NCBI GenBank assembly: GCA_963825645.1
Contig: CAWGTT010000007.1
Span: 62,001 to 126,000 of the forward strand
Direction of reading: 5' to 3'
From: JADJPO01 sp963825645
GTDB lineage: Bacteria > Actinomycetota > Actinomycetes > Actinomycetales > Kineosporiaceae
DNA: 64,000 nt
Of this stretch, positions 17,856 through 27,311 are shown in pieces (within the stretch, counting starts at the first letter, position 1; every line of letters starts with the position of its first letter). The notes under the pieces are model-generated. The model ran no database searches. It saw nothing but the letters and a program-made list of their open reading frames with translations, and had not been told where the DNA came from. Position numbers and translations under genes: made by a program.

Positions 17856-18203
17856 CTACCCGACCTGGTGGGTCCGGTCGCGCAGCTGGGTCCGGTCGCC
17901 GGTCAGGGTCTGGTCCTGACGGTGCGTCCGAAGCTGGTCACCGTCGCACGTGGCCGCGCACGAGGCATCCCACAGCCGGTCGCGGGTCTGGGTCATCAGC
18001 TGGTCCTGGGTCGCGGCAGGGTCGCACGTCCCGTCCCGCAGCCGATCACGCACCTGGTCCGACGTGGCTGGGGCGGTCACCCCGTAGCCGGGCCGCTCGG
18101 GAGACTGAGCTCCGGCGGACGCCGCCTGGGCGCCGGCGAGGGCGGTCGCGCCGATCGCCAGCGCGGCGACCGGGGCTGTCAGCAGCAGTGTCGTGGTCCT
18201 CAT
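17856..18203 (-). CDS. Small secreted DQ/DR-repeat protein
   Basis: The 115-residue protein starts at ATG 18203 after an AAGGAGG site. It has a clean signal peptide (residues 1-29, ending near AQAASA). The mature part is very hydrophilic and quasi-repetitive, with units such as DQVRDRLRD, DQLMTQTRDRL and DQLRTHRQDQ spaced 15-20 residues apart, and three cysteines. No family is recognised. It may be an exported, possibly disulfide-bonded protein. The upstream DNA holds a short direct repeat (ATGGAGACC twice, near 18268-18288) that could be a regulator site. Confidence 0.7.
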   Translation of the reverse strand: MRTTTLLLTAPVAALAIGATALAGAQAASAGAQSPERPGYGVTAPATSDQVRDRLRDGTCDPAATQDQLMTQTRDRLWDASCAATCDGDQLRTHRQDQTLTGDRTQLRDRTHQVG

Positions 18204-18486
18204 CTCGTCACCTCCTTGCCTCAGTTCCCATCCCATCGCGGGACGGTGACCAAGGGACGCAGACCGCATGGAGACCGTATGGAGACCTGCCCACCGTCCG
18301 CGCCATGGCGCTCGTCCGGTCGCCGAGGTGCACCTGAATAGGCCGCGCCCGCCTGCCGATCCGAGCTCCTGCTGGCGAATGCGTGACTGCTGGAGGGGTT
18401 GGCGACGTGGTCGGCGAGGCAACCCTCACGGGCGCGTCGGATCGGCCGGGGCGGCCTGCACTCGTCGGTGTCGGTGGCGCCTGGGA

Positions 18487-19842
18487 TCAGTGCACTGCGC
18501 GCAGCGCGTCCTCGATCCCGCGGTGGAAGGTGGGGTAGGCGTAGATCATCTGCTCCAGGGTCTGGGTGGGCACGGCCGCGTGGACGGCGACCGCGAGCGC
18601 GCCCAGGACCTCCCCGCCATTCGGGCCGGCGGCGGTGGCGCCGACCAGCACGCCGCGGTCGGCGTCCGCGACGAGCTTGATGAACCCGTCGTTGCCGGCC
18701 TTGTGGATCCAGCCGCGGGCCGAGCTGGGCACCTGGCTGGTCCCGACCCGGACCCGCAGCCCGGACTCCTGGGCCTGGCCTTGAGTCAGGCCGACAGCGC
18801 CCACCTCGGGGTCGGTGAAGGTCACCCGGGGCAGGGCGTGGTAGCTCGCGGGTGGGCCCTGCTCGCCGAGGATCGAGCGGACCGCGATCTGCGCCTGGTA
18901 CATCGCGACGTGGGTGAACGCGCCGCGCCCGGTGAGGTCGCCGACCGCCCACAGGCCGGTTGCGGCACGCAGGTGCTCGTCCACCTCGAGCCAGCGCGCC
19001 GAGGGGTCCAGGCCGACGGACTCCAGGCCGAGTCTGCCCAGGTCGGCCCGCCGGCCGGTCGCCACCAGCAGCTGCTCGGCGCTCAGCTCCTGTCCGCCGA
19101 CCGTCACGGTGAAGCCCGTCGAGTCGTGGCGGACGGCGTCCGCCGCGGACCCGGTGCGAACGGTCAGGCCCTCGCGGGTCAGGACGTAGGCGACCAGGGC
19201 GCCGGCCTCGGGCTCCTCCAGCGGCAGCAGCCGGTCGGCCGCCTCGACCACCGTGACCTCGGCGCCGAAGCGGGCGAACACCTGGGCCAGCTCCAGCCCG
19301 ACCGCGCCGCCACCCAGCACGATCAGCGAGCGCGGCGGCTGTTCGGCCTCGATGGCCTGCCGGTTGGTCCAGAACGGGGTTCCCTCCAGCCCGTCGATCG
19401 GGGGGACCGCGGCCTGCGTGCCCGTTGCGAGCACGACGCCGCGGCGGGCGGTGAACACCTGGTCGCCGACCTGGACCTGGCCGGGCCCGGCCAGCCGACC
19501 GGTGCCGCGCACGAACGTGCCGCCCTTTTCGACGAACCGGTCCACGGCGACGGTGTCGTCCCAGCTGTCCGTGGCCTCCCGCCGGATCCGCTGTGCCACT
19601 GGCGCGTAGTCCGGGGTGACGGAGACCTGACCGGCCATGCCGGGGATCCGGCGGGCCTCGGCGAGCAGGTCGGCCGCCCGGATCATCATCTTCGACGGCA
19701 CGCACCCCCAGTATGGGCACTCCCCACCGACCAGGGTGGACTCCACCCCGACCACGTCCAGGCCCGCCTCGGCGAGCCGCCCGGCGACGTCCTCACCGCC
19801 AGGCCCCATACCGATAACGACGACGTCCACGCTCTGGCTCAC
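18487..19842 (-). CDS. Pyridine nucleotide-disulfide oxidoreductase (mercuric reductase/Lpd-like)
   Basis: The protein has 451 residues from GTG 19842, which follows AAGGAG. It shows an N-terminal FAD site (VIGMGPGGEDVAG), the redox-active disulfide GGECPYWGCVPSK, an NAD(P)H site VLGGGAVGLELAQ, the second FAD motif GLWAVGDLTG, and a C-terminal dimer domain ending with YPTFHRGIEDAL. The last block has the H..E pair of flavoprotein disulfide reductases. CPYWGC rather than CxxxxC of true Lpd points to the mercuric-reductase-like subgroup seen in many actinobacteria. No mer or lipoyl genes are nearby, so the substrate is open. Confidence 0.85.
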   Translation of the reverse strand: MSQSVDVVVIGMGPGGEDVAGRLAEAGLDVVGVESTLVGGECPYWGCVPSKMMIRAADLLAEARRIPGMAGQVSVTPDYAPVAQRIRREATDSWDDTVAVDRFVEKGGTFVRGTGRLAGPGQVQVGDQVFTARRGVVLATGTQAAVPPIDGLEGTPFWTNRQAIEAEQPPRSLIVLGGGAVGLELAQVFARFGAEVTVVEAADRLLPLEEPEAGALVAYVLTREGLTVRTGSAADAVRHDSTGFTVTVGGQELSAEQLLVATGRRADLGRLGLESVGLDPSARWLEVDEHLRAATGLWAVGDLTGRGAFTHVAMYQAQIAVRSILGEQGPPASYHALPRVTFTDPEVGAVGLTQGQAQESGLRVRVGTSQVPSSARGWIHKAGNDGFIKLVADADRGVLVGATAAGPNGGEVLGALAVAVHAAVPTQTLEQMIYAYPTFHRGIEDALRAVH

Positions 19843-20081
19843 GACACTCCTTAGTTGTGCGGCTTGTGTCCGTGACCACCCGAACGCGGCGGGCACGGCG
19901 CCGTTTCCCACGGCAGACGATCTGATCGTCCCAGGCCATCACGTACTCCCTATGAATCGCTGGTCCGGGGAAGGAGTGGCTACCCTCCACCGCGGTGACC
20001 GTGAATCGCCGAGTCGCCAGAGTCGTTGCCGGAGCTGGGACGAGGAACGACCCGGACCGGGTTCCCCACGACATAGCGACG

Positions 20082-20768
20082 ATGAGACCGACCACAACTG
20101 CCGGCGGCCGCGCTGTCAGAGACGGCGCGGGCGCCGAGAGCCCCTTCCCGGCGGTGGACGCCTCGATCGTCCCCGTCGTGACCGGCGAGCAGATGCGGGA
20201 GGTCGACCGGCTGATGATCGAGGAGTTCGGGATCAGCCTGCTGCAGATGATGGAGAACGCCAACCGCGGCGTCGACGTCGCGGTGGTCCTGGCCGGTCCC
20301 GACCCGCGACCCGGCACCGCGGCCGCCGTCCAGCTCGGCTCCCTGCAGGCGATGGGCGTGCCGATCTCGACCACCCCCCGACCGGCGGCGCTCGTCATCG
20401 ACGCGTTGGTCGGCTACGGGCTGGTCGGGCCGCTGAGCGGCGCCGCCCGCGAGCTGGCGGCGTGGGCCGACGGCACCGATGCGCCCGTGCTGTCCCTGGA
20501 CGCGCCGACCGGTCTGGACGTCACAACCGGAGCCGGCGTGCCGGGCGTCGTCACCGCGACCGCCACTGTGACGCTGGCGCTACCCAAGCCGGGCCTGCTC
20601 GGTACACCCCGGACCGGCGAGCTCTACCTGGCCGACATCTCGGTCCCGGCCGCGGTATACCGGCGGCTCGGCATCGAGGTGCCGGTGCTGTTCGCCCGGA
20701 CCCAGGTCATCCGTCTCCTGGAAACCAGGTCGCCGCACCCGGTCGGGCGCAGGACGGGGCCGGCGTGA
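20082..20768 (+). CDS. NAD(P)HX epimerase-like (YjeF N) protein with internal deletion
   Basis: The frame has the family start block (VTGEQMREVDRLMIEEFGIS, then LLQMMENA) and the later blocks VIDALVGYGL, LSLDAPTGLD and TLALPKPGLL. Between MMENA and NRGVDVAVVLAG about 35 residues are missing compared with normal members, including the G-N-N-G-G-D-G nucleotide-binding segment. The frame is preserved. Intact enzymes repair damaged NAD(P)H hydrates; this one probably cannot bind its ligand normally. The ATG at 20082 is my choice; a GTG at 19995 is also in frame. The stop overlaps the GH15 start by 4 bases. Confidence 0.7.
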   Translation: MRPTTTAGGRAVRDGAGAESPFPAVDASIVPVVTGEQMREVDRLMIEEFGISLLQMMENANRGVDVAVVLAGPDPRPGTAAAVQLGSLQAMGVPISTTPRPAALVIDALVGYGLVGPLSGAARELAAWADGTDAPVLSLDAPTGLDVTTGAGVPGVVTATATVTLALPKPGLLGTPRTGELYLADISVPAAVYRRLGIEVPVLFARTQVIRLLETRSPHPVGRRTGPA

Positions 20769-22636
20769 GCACCCCGCTGGAGGACTACGCGCTGATAGGG
20801 GACACCCACACGGCCGCACTGGTCAGCCGGGACGGGTCCGTGGACTGGCTGTGCCTTCCACGCTTCGACTCCGGCGCGTGTTTCGCGGCCCTGCTGGGTG
20901 AGGCCTCCCACGGCCACTGGACCATCACCGCGCACGCACCCAGCACGGGGATCCAGCGCCGCTACCGGCCAGGAACCCTCATCCTGGAGACCGAGCTCGC
21001 CACCGAGTCGGGCCGGGTCCGGGTGATCGACTTCATGCCACACCGGCACAAGCACCCGACCATGGTCCGCATCGTCGAGGGCGTCGAGGGTGCCGTCGCG
21101 ATGAGCATGGTGCTTCGGCTGCGGCTGGACTACGGGTGGGTCGTGCCCTGGGTGCGGCGCACGAGCTCCGGCCTTCACGCCGTCGCCGGACCCGACGGAC
21201 TGTGCCTGCAGACCCCGGTCCCGGTAAGGGGCCAGGACATGCAGACGGTCGCCGACTTCAGCGTCGAGGCCGGCCAACGCCTGTCGTTCGTGCTCGTGTG
21301 GCATCCCTCGGCGACCGACCCCCCGGAACCCGTCGACGCCGACGAGGCTCTCGCGTCCTGCACGGCCGAATGGCGACGCTGGGCGGCGCGAGGGACCTAC
21401 GTCGGCCCGTACGCTGACGCCGTCCGACGGTCGCTGCTCACCCTCAAGGCGCTGACCTACGAGCCCTCGGGGGCGATCGTCGCGGCACCCACCACGTCCT
21501 TGCCCGAGCACCTGGGCGGGGAGCGGAACTGGGACTACCGCTACACCTGGCTCCGGGACGCCACATTCACCCTGCTGGCGCTGCTGACCAACGGCTACCT
21601 CGACGAAGCCGAGAAATGGCGTGCCTGGCTGCTCCGCGCCGCCGCCGGCGACCCCGTCCAGCTGCAGATCATGTACGGCATCGACGGGGAGCGACGCCTG
21701 CCCGAGCTGACCCTGGACTGGCTGCCGGGCTACGAGGAGTCCCGGCCCGTCCGGGTCGGCAACGGCGCGGCCGGACAGTTCCAGCTCGACGTCTACGGCG
21801 AGGTGCTTGACGCGCTGCACACCGCACGGCACGCCGGCCTCGCCCCGGACGACGACACGTGGGCGCTGCAACTCCAGCTCCTGGGCTTCCTCGAGCACCA
21901 CTGGCAGGCACCCGACGAGGGACTGTGGGAGATCCGCGGACAACGCAGACACTTCACCTACTCCAAGGCGATGGCCTGGGCCGCGTTCGACCGCGCCGCC
22001 TGCGCCGCCGGCCTGTGGGGCCTGCCCGGCCCCGCCGAGCACTGGCGGGCGCTGGCCGACCGGATCCATGACGACGTCTGCCGCAACGGGTACGACCCCG
22101 ACCGGAACACCTTCGTCCAGTCCTACGGCTCCACCGCCCTGGACGCCAGCCTGCTCCTGCTCCCACTCATCGGGTTCCTCCCGGCGACCGACCCGCGGAT
22201 CATCGGCACCGTCGCCGCGATCGAGGCCGACCTCACCGTCGACGGCCTCGTCCAGCGCTACCTCACCGACCCCGAAACCGACCCCGAAACCGACCCTGAC
22301 CCCGAAACCGACATCGACGGCGGGAGCGCCCCTGCGACGACCGGCGACGGGCTGCCCCCCGGTGAGGGGACCTTCCTGCTGTGCTCGTTCTGGCTCGTCG
22401 ACAACCTCGCCCTGCAAGGCCGCCTGGGCGACGCCACGGCGCTGTTCGAGCAGCTGCTCGACTTGCGCAACGACGTCGGCCTGCTCAGCGAGGAGTATGA
22501 CCCGTCCACCGGCCGCCTCTTGGGGAACCTGCCCCAGGCGTTCTCCCACATCGGGCTCGTCAACTCGGCCTGCCGCCTTGCGGCGGCCTCGCAGCCGGCA
22601 TTCTTGGTGCCACCTCGCGACGGCCATCGTCCGTGA
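20765..22636 (+). CDS. Glycoside hydrolase family 15 (trehalase/glucoamylase-like)
   Basis: The 623-residue protein has the N-terminal beta-sandwich block (DYALIGDTHTAALVSRDGSV, then WLCLPRFDSGACFA) and an (alpha/alpha)6 barrel starting near residue 225. The GH15 motif RNWDYRYTWLRDATFTL is at residues 253-269. A second active-site region contains EGTFLLCSFWLVD and SEEYDP. Cytosolic GH15 proteins of this type in actinobacteria often act on trehalose. A low-complexity acidic linker (DPETDPETDPDPETD) is inserted near residue 505, which is unusual. The GTG start overlaps the upstream YjeF-like gene. Confidence 0.85.
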   Translation: MSTPLEDYALIGDTHTAALVSRDGSVDWLCLPRFDSGACFAALLGEASHGHWTITAHAPSTGIQRRYRPGTLILETELATESGRVRVIDFMPHRHKHPTMVRIVEGVEGAVAMSMVLRLRLDYGWVVPWVRRTSSGLHAVAGPDGLCLQTPVPVRGQDMQTVADFSVEAGQRLSFVLVWHPSATDPPEPVDADEALASCTAEWRRWAARGTYVGPYADAVRRSLLTLKALTYEPSGAIVAAPTTSLPEHLGGERNWDYRYTWLRDATFTLLALLTNGYLDEAEKWRAWLLRAAAGDPVQLQIMYGIDGERRLPELTLDWLPGYEESRPVRVGNGAAGQFQLDVYGEVLDALHTARHAGLAPDDDTWALQLQLLGFLEHHWQAPDEGLWEIRGQRRHFTYSKAMAWAAFDRAACAAGLWGLPGPAEHWRALADRIHDDVCRNGYDPDRNTFVQSYGSTALDASLLLLPLIGFLPATDPRIIGTVAAIEADLTVDGLVQRYLTDPETDPETDPDPETDIDGGSAPATTGDGLPPGEGTFLLCSFWLVDNLALQGRLGDATALFEQLLDLRNDVGLLSEEYDPSTGRLLGNLPQAFSHIGLVNSACRLAAASQPAFLVPPRDGHRP

Positions 22637-22684
22637 TCACCGACGCCGCAACACGCGGGCCGACATCCAGGCCCAGAGCTCTGC

Positions 22685-23767
22685 TCAGGTGGGCGGGATG
22701 AGGACGAGCTTGCCCACGAACTTCTTGTCGAGGAAGGCTTCTTGCGCTGCCACGATGTCCGCCAGCACGAAAGTCCTCGCCACCACCGGCGTGAGCCGGC
22801 CTTCCTCGACGTAGCGAACGAGGTGCTCGAACACCCTGCGGGGCTGGAACGTGCTGCCCGCAAGGGTGAGGTCCTTCAAATACAGTGTTCGAACGTCGAG
22901 TTCCACGATCGGACCTGCGATCGCACCCGAGGTGCCATAACGGCCCTGTCGACGGAGAACCTCCAGCAGGGAAGGCCATTGGGGCCCGGCGACCAGATCG
23001 GCGACGCAGTCGACCGACTCGGCGCCGAGTTCGCTCACGAGGTTGGCGGCGCGATCCAGCACGAGGTGTGCCCCGAGGGCGGCAACCGCGTCCGCTTTCG
23101 ACACCGAGGCCTGGGCGACCACATGAGCGCCGCGCAGCTTCGCCAGCTGTACCGCGGCCGAGCCGACCCCTCCCGATGCTCCGGTGACCAGAACGGTCTC
23201 GCCGGCCGAGAGCCCGATCCTGTCCAACAGTGCTTCGGCCGTGGAGTACGAGCACGGCAGCGCCGCCAGCTCGATGTCGCTCAGATCGGTCTGCACGGTG
23301 AAGGCCTGATCGGCCCGGACGGCGCAGAACTGGGCGAAGCCACCGTCGAACTCCGAGCCGACGGTGACACACGCCGTCGGATCGTCGGGGTCGAGGTTCT
23401 GGATGGGGCGCACGATGACTCGGTCACCGACCCGGGAAGGGTCGACGCGCTCCCCCGTCGCCACGATCGTCCCGGCGATGTCGGCTCCCTGGATGCGTGG
23501 AAAGCTCAGTCCGCCCGACCATCCGCCGTCTCCGGTCACGTCCAGGTCGAAGCCGTCGCCCCCACTGCCGGTGGCCTCAGTGACGTTCTTCGAGTACCAG
23601 CCGATACGGGTGTTGATATCGGTGTTGTTGACGCCCGCTGCAGAGACTCGAATCAGCACCTCGTTGTCAGCGGGTTGGGGGACTGCCCTGTCGGTGCGGT
23701 ACTGGAGCCTGTCGAAGCCACCGTGTCCTGTCAGCAGCACAGCGTGCATGTGGGCTGGCAATGTCAT
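22685..23767 (-). CDS. Zinc-free MDR alcohol dehydrogenase/quinone reductase
   Basis: The 360-residue protein has a GroES-like N-domain (EVLIRVSAAGVNNTDINTR), a Rossmann NADPH site (VLVTGASGGVGSAAVQLAK) and an IVELDVRTLYLKDLTLAGST C-terminal block. The catalytic zinc cysteine is absent, as in quinone oxidoreductases and related MDR proteins. It likely reduces quinone or enone substrates with NADPH. An insertion rich in glycine (TGSGGDGFDLDVTGDGG) follows residue 65. Its start overlaps the end of the LuxR/MalT pseudogene by 4 bases, so the two were once an operon. Confidence 0.85.
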   Translation of the reverse strand: MTLPAHMHAVLLTGHGGFDRLQYRTDRAVPQPADNEVLIRVSAAGVNNTDINTRIGWYSKNVTEATGSGGDGFDLDVTGDGGWSGGLSFPRIQGADIAGTIVATGERVDPSRVGDRVIVRPIQNLDPDDPTACVTVGSEFDGGFAQFCAVRADQAFTVQTDLSDIELAALPCSYSTAEALLDRIGLSAGETVLVTGASGGVGSAAVQLAKLRGAHVVAQASVSKADAVAALGAHLVLDRAANLVSELGAESVDCVADLVAGPQWPSLLEVLRRQGRYGTSGAIAGPIVELDVRTLYLKDLTLAGSTFQPRRVFEHLVRYVEEGRLTPVVARTFVLADIVAAQEAFLDKKFVGKLVLIPPT

Positions 23768-24664
23768 GAGCAGTCAGGGCCTTCCATCGGCCCATGCTCA
23801 TGGTGGACTGGCCGATCGTCAAGCAGAACGCCTGGGCTCGCGACCCGCCAGCGGTAGGGGTTCTGAGGCAACCCGGTGTGCTCGCCCAGCTCCTGGCTAC
23901 GCAGTAGACACGGGGTGGCGGAATCGAGGTCGTTACGCTCGCAGGCGATCTGGCTGATTCCGACGTACATGTCCGCCGTTCCCCGCAGCGCTGTCCCGGC
24001 TTCGTGGGAGGCGAGTCGCAAAGCCTGCTCGTAGGTGCGCAGCGCCTCCCCGAGGCGACCTTGCGTGCTGCGGATGTCCGCCAGCGTGATCGAGCATCCG
24101 AGGACGTCGGAGATATGCCCGGCCTGCTGCAGCCCCTCGACAGAGGCGGAGTAGGCCGCAGTCGCGGCCTCGAAGTCTCCGATGCCCCAGAACGCGAGTC
24201 CCGAGAGGGTCGATGCCCCGGCCCGGATGAGGTGGTCGTCTCGTGCTGCGCGGTCGATCGCCAAGTGGGCGTGCCTGATGGTGGCGGGCGCGTCGCCCCG
24301 AACCAGTGCCAGTGCGGCGTGGTACATCTGGATCGCTCCCGGGAGGCGGGGGAGCTCCTTCTCGTCGAGGACGACCATCCCTGCCTGTGGTGTCCGGGGC
24401 CCCTGGCGGTCGGTGGGGGGTCCTCGAGGTCCCCGGCGGCCAAGGCGTGGCGAATCGCCGGCGACGGTCCAGCGACTCAAGCATGGCCTTGCCGCCGTGC
24501 TGCGTGGTGACGGCGTCACACAGCGGGCCGCTCAGCCGGTCCAAGATGGAGGTCTGGACCAGGAGGTCCGGACGTGGTCGGGTTGACGCCTCAGCACCCC
24601 CTTCTACCAGGTAGTCGACGATGTACCGGCTGTGGCGCAACGCGAAGAAGAGAAGGACACCCAC
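23764..24664 (-). pseudogene. Decayed LuxR/MalT-type regulator
   Basis: Three pieces of a large ATP-dependent LuxR-family (MalT-like) regulator are readable in shifted frames. They are YIVDYLVEGG with LLVQTSILDRLSGPLCDAVT (24664-24480), IRHALAAGDLED (about 24440), and a 200-residue TPR segment from GMVVLDEKELPRLPGAI to LGEHTGLPQNPYRW. The STAND ATPase domain, the middle linker and the C-terminal HTH are missing. It is beyond repair by one base change. It lies just upstream of the MDR dehydrogenase, which it may once have controlled. Confidence 0.75.
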
Positions 24665-24748
24665 GTCTGCTCTTCCTAGGAGCAGGCGGCGTCGACGAGG
24701 TGCGGGCGGCGGTCTTGGCGGCGCCGGCGGACCTCGTGAACCAGACCA

Positions 24749-25525
24749 CTACTTGGTGGCGATGAGCCACCCGAACTCGCTGGTGATCCTCAACCCGAGT
24801 CCCGGCACGACGCCATCGGCGAACGCGCTGCGCAGCGCCCGGCGGAACCGCTCCTCGCCGATCTGCTCGACGGCGGGGAATGACGGGCCGGCCGCTAGGG
24901 CAGCGCGGGTGAAGGTGTCCAGGTCGGGGAACTCGTTGGTCACCGAGACGGCGCCCCGGGCCAGCACGCGCAGCTCCGCCGACTCCAGGAGCGCCTCGGC
25001 CACCCCAGGCCGTCCCGTCTGGCCCTGGTCCAGGGTGGCCTGAGTGTGTGAGGGCGGACTGTTCTGTGCCACCGTGATGAAGTACGGCAGCAGACCGAGC
25101 CGCTTGGGTGGGCCCCAGAACGTCATGCCGAACGTTCCGCCCGGCTTGAGCACCCGGGCCGCCTCCGCGGCAGCCTGCTCGCACCCCACCCAGATCGAGT
25201 TGAAACTGGTCACCACGTCGAACGCGCCGTCGCCCCAGGGCAACGCGTTCATGTCCCCGACGCGCAGATCCGCGTCAGTGGTGCGCGCCCGAGCAACCTC
25301 GAGCAACGCCGCCGAGGCGTCCAGCCCGGCCACCGCGGCGCCCCGGTCGGCCGCGAGCCGAAGAGCGAAGCCCGAACCACACCCGATGTCCAGGACCGAC
25401 GTCCCAACCGTCACACCGCACTGATCGAAGACAGTCTGGTTCGCCGGTCGGGCATACGGCTCGAACAGGTACGCCCAGTCCACGGCCCGAGAACCCCACG
25501 CCTCGCCCGCTGACTCCCAGCCCAT
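24749..25525 (-). CDS. Class I SAM-dependent methyltransferase
   Basis: The 258-residue protein has a complete SAM-binding core: motif I VLDIGCGSGFALRLA (residues 45-59), an acidic residue in VAGLDASAA, motif II around GDMNALPWGDGAFD, and the post-motif ARVLKPGGTFGMTFW. The C-terminal third is substrate-specific and matches no family I can name. A start at ATG 25525 gives the usual length. It is probably cytosolic and acts on a small molecule. No clear pathway partner is nearby. Confidence 0.82.
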   Translation of the reverse strand: MGWESAGEAWGSRAVDWAYLFEPYARPANQTVFDQCGVTVGTSVLDIGCGSGFALRLAADRGAAVAGLDASAALLEVARARTTDADLRVGDMNALPWGDGAFDVVTSFNSIWVGCEQAAAEAARVLKPGGTFGMTFWGPPKRLGLLPYFITVAQNSPPSHTQATLDQGQTGRPGVAEALLESAELRVLARGAVSVTNEFPDLDTFTRAALAAGPSFPAVEQIGEERFRRALRSAFADGVVPGLGLRITSEFGWLIATK

Positions 25526-25882
25526 CGTGGCCTCCAGCCTGCTCAGACGACACAGGTGGGCCGCAGCCTCAGGATGACCTATCCAGGACCGAAGCGGTAA
25601 CCCGTCCGTGCCCTCCGCCCGCGGCCAGAGCCGACGGGCCGTCGTGCTGTTCAGCGTGCCGATCGCAGCGAGCTACGTCATTGACCGGTAATGCCCGGAT
25701 CACCCACGGTCAACGGCAACGCTGGCTGACCTCGCCGTGCCGGAGCCGCGGCGGGACCCCGACCGAGGCGAGGTGCTGCCACGGGTGTTGGCCACCGAAG
25801 AACCCTCAACCTCCCCGTGCGGGCCGCCGATGACAACCCAGCGGCACGAGACAGAGTGGTCACCCTTGAGAGAAGGATCGGT
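25526..25882. other. Intergenic stretch with no recognised feature
   Basis: These 357 bases separate the divergent methyltransferase and EAL-HDOD genes. I see no gene, no strong hairpin and no clear promoter box. An AGAAGGA ribosome site for the downstream gene lies at its right end. Confidence 0.5.
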
Positions 25883-27133
25883 GTGGGGCGTTCTGGACCG
25901 GCGCTCGCCCGACCGACTGCTTCGGTGCACGTCGGCCGCCAGCCCATCCTCGACGTGCACGGTCACGTGTACGGGTACGAGCTGCTGTTCAGAGGGACTG
26001 CGCAGGCGCCCATGGCGGGCGTGCAGGCGGCCGACGCGGATGCCGCGACGACCGCCACCATCCTGTCCGCCTTCTCGGAGTTCGGAAGCCAGCTGCTCGG
26101 TGGCCGTCTCGGCTTCGTGAACCTGACCCGCGCATTCATCGTCGGCGAGTTGCCGGTTCCGTTCCCGCCTGCTTCCGCCGTGCTCGAAGTGCTCGAGTCG
26201 ATCGAGATCGACGACGAGGTAGTCGAGGGAGCACGTCGCCGGATCGCCGAGGGCCACCGGCTGGCATTGGACGACTTCGTCTGGACCCCGGAGGCCGCGC
26301 AGCTGCTGGAGCTCGCCGACATCGTCAAACTCGACGTTCTCGAGCCGACGTGGGACGAGGTAATCGAGACCATCGCACGATGCGCGCCACACAACGTCCG
26401 GTTCCTGGCCGAGCGGGTCGAGGACGCCGCAATGTACGAGAAGGCCAAAGCGGCGGGGTTCGAGCTGTTTCAGGGGTTTCACCTAGGCCGCCCGCAGACC
26501 ATGTCGGTGGAGAGCCTCGGCCCCGGTCAGGTGATGGCGCTGCAGATGCTGGCCAAGCTCGCGGATGCGGACACTACTGCGAGGGACGTCGAAGCGCTGC
26601 TGCGCACAGACCCAGCCCTGAGCGTGCGGCTGCTGCGGATCGCGAACTCGGCGCACATGGGCCTGTCGCGGTCGGTCTCGTCCATCCGGGACGCCGTCGT
26701 GTTCGTCGGGCTGGCCCGATTGCGGGCCTGGATGGTGCTGATCGTGATGGCGTCCAGCAGCGTCGCGGAGGAGCGGATCGGCTCGGCGCTGGTTCGAGCC
26801 CGCACCTGCGAGCTCGCCGCCGGCAAGATATGCGGCGGCGTCCGCCCCGACATCGCGTTCACGCTCGGCCTGCTGCACGGTGTGGCCGAGGCATTGCATC
26901 TCGCGCCGGACGAGCTCGTGACCGGGATGCCCGCGCTTGCCGACGATCTAAAGGGGGCGCTCGTCGGCGATCCTGGTCCTCTGCGGACCGTTCTGGATGC
27001 TGTGCTGGCGTACGAGAAGGGTGACCTTGACCGGCCGTCCGGCGACCCGGACGGCATCGTCGGGATCGCCGATGCTTATCTTCAGGCACTGGCCTGGACG
27101 ACGAGGACCGTGGCAGGAGCCGATCAGGCGTGA
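25883..27133 (+). CDS. EAL-HDOD (YuxH/CdgJ-type) signalling protein
   Basis: The protein has 416 residues from GTG 25883, chosen for AGAAGGA about 6 bases upstream. Residues 12-200 form an EAL domain with degenerate catalytic sites: YELLFRG in place of EAL, and LALDDFVW where active enzymes have DDFG. The KLDVLE and QGFHLGRP blocks remain. Residues 205-390 form an HDOD domain. Family members of this build usually lack phosphodiesterase activity and control motility or other behaviours through protein contacts. I expect a c-di-GMP-independent regulator. No partner gene is obvious. Confidence 0.85.
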   Translation: MGRSGPALARPTASVHVGRQPILDVHGHVYGYELLFRGTAQAPMAGVQAADADAATTATILSAFSEFGSQLLGGRLGFVNLTRAFIVGELPVPFPPASAVLEVLESIEIDDEVVEGARRRIAEGHRLALDDFVWTPEAAQLLELADIVKLDVLEPTWDEVIETIARCAPHNVRFLAERVEDAAMYEKAKAAGFELFQGFHLGRPQTMSVESLGPGQVMALQMLAKLADADTTARDVEALLRTDPALSVRLLRIANSAHMGLSRSVSSIRDAVVFVGLARLRAWMVLIVMASSSVAEERIGSALVRARTCELAAGKICGGVRPDIAFTLGLLHGVAEALHLAPDELVTGMPALADDLKGALVGDPGPLRTVLDAVLAYEKGDLDRPSGDPDGIVGIADAYLQALAWTTRTVAGADQA

Positions 27134-27311
27134 GGCGTCTGGCCGTGGAGCTTCGCAGCAGTGTTGGTTGAACGTCACCGTCAACGTCGAGACGGCCAGG
27201 TGAGCGTGAGGTACCCGCCGACCAGTCCGGCGAAGGGCGCGAGTGGGAGCGGCGATCGCAACCGGGCCACGATGTCGCCGATGCCCGGGATGATGGCATG
27301 CGCGGTCGAGC

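Noticed and set aside
20624..22627. Minus-strand open frame (667 codons) opposite the GH15 gene
   Set aside because: It is a mirror of a strongly supported enzyme, with no conserved domain.
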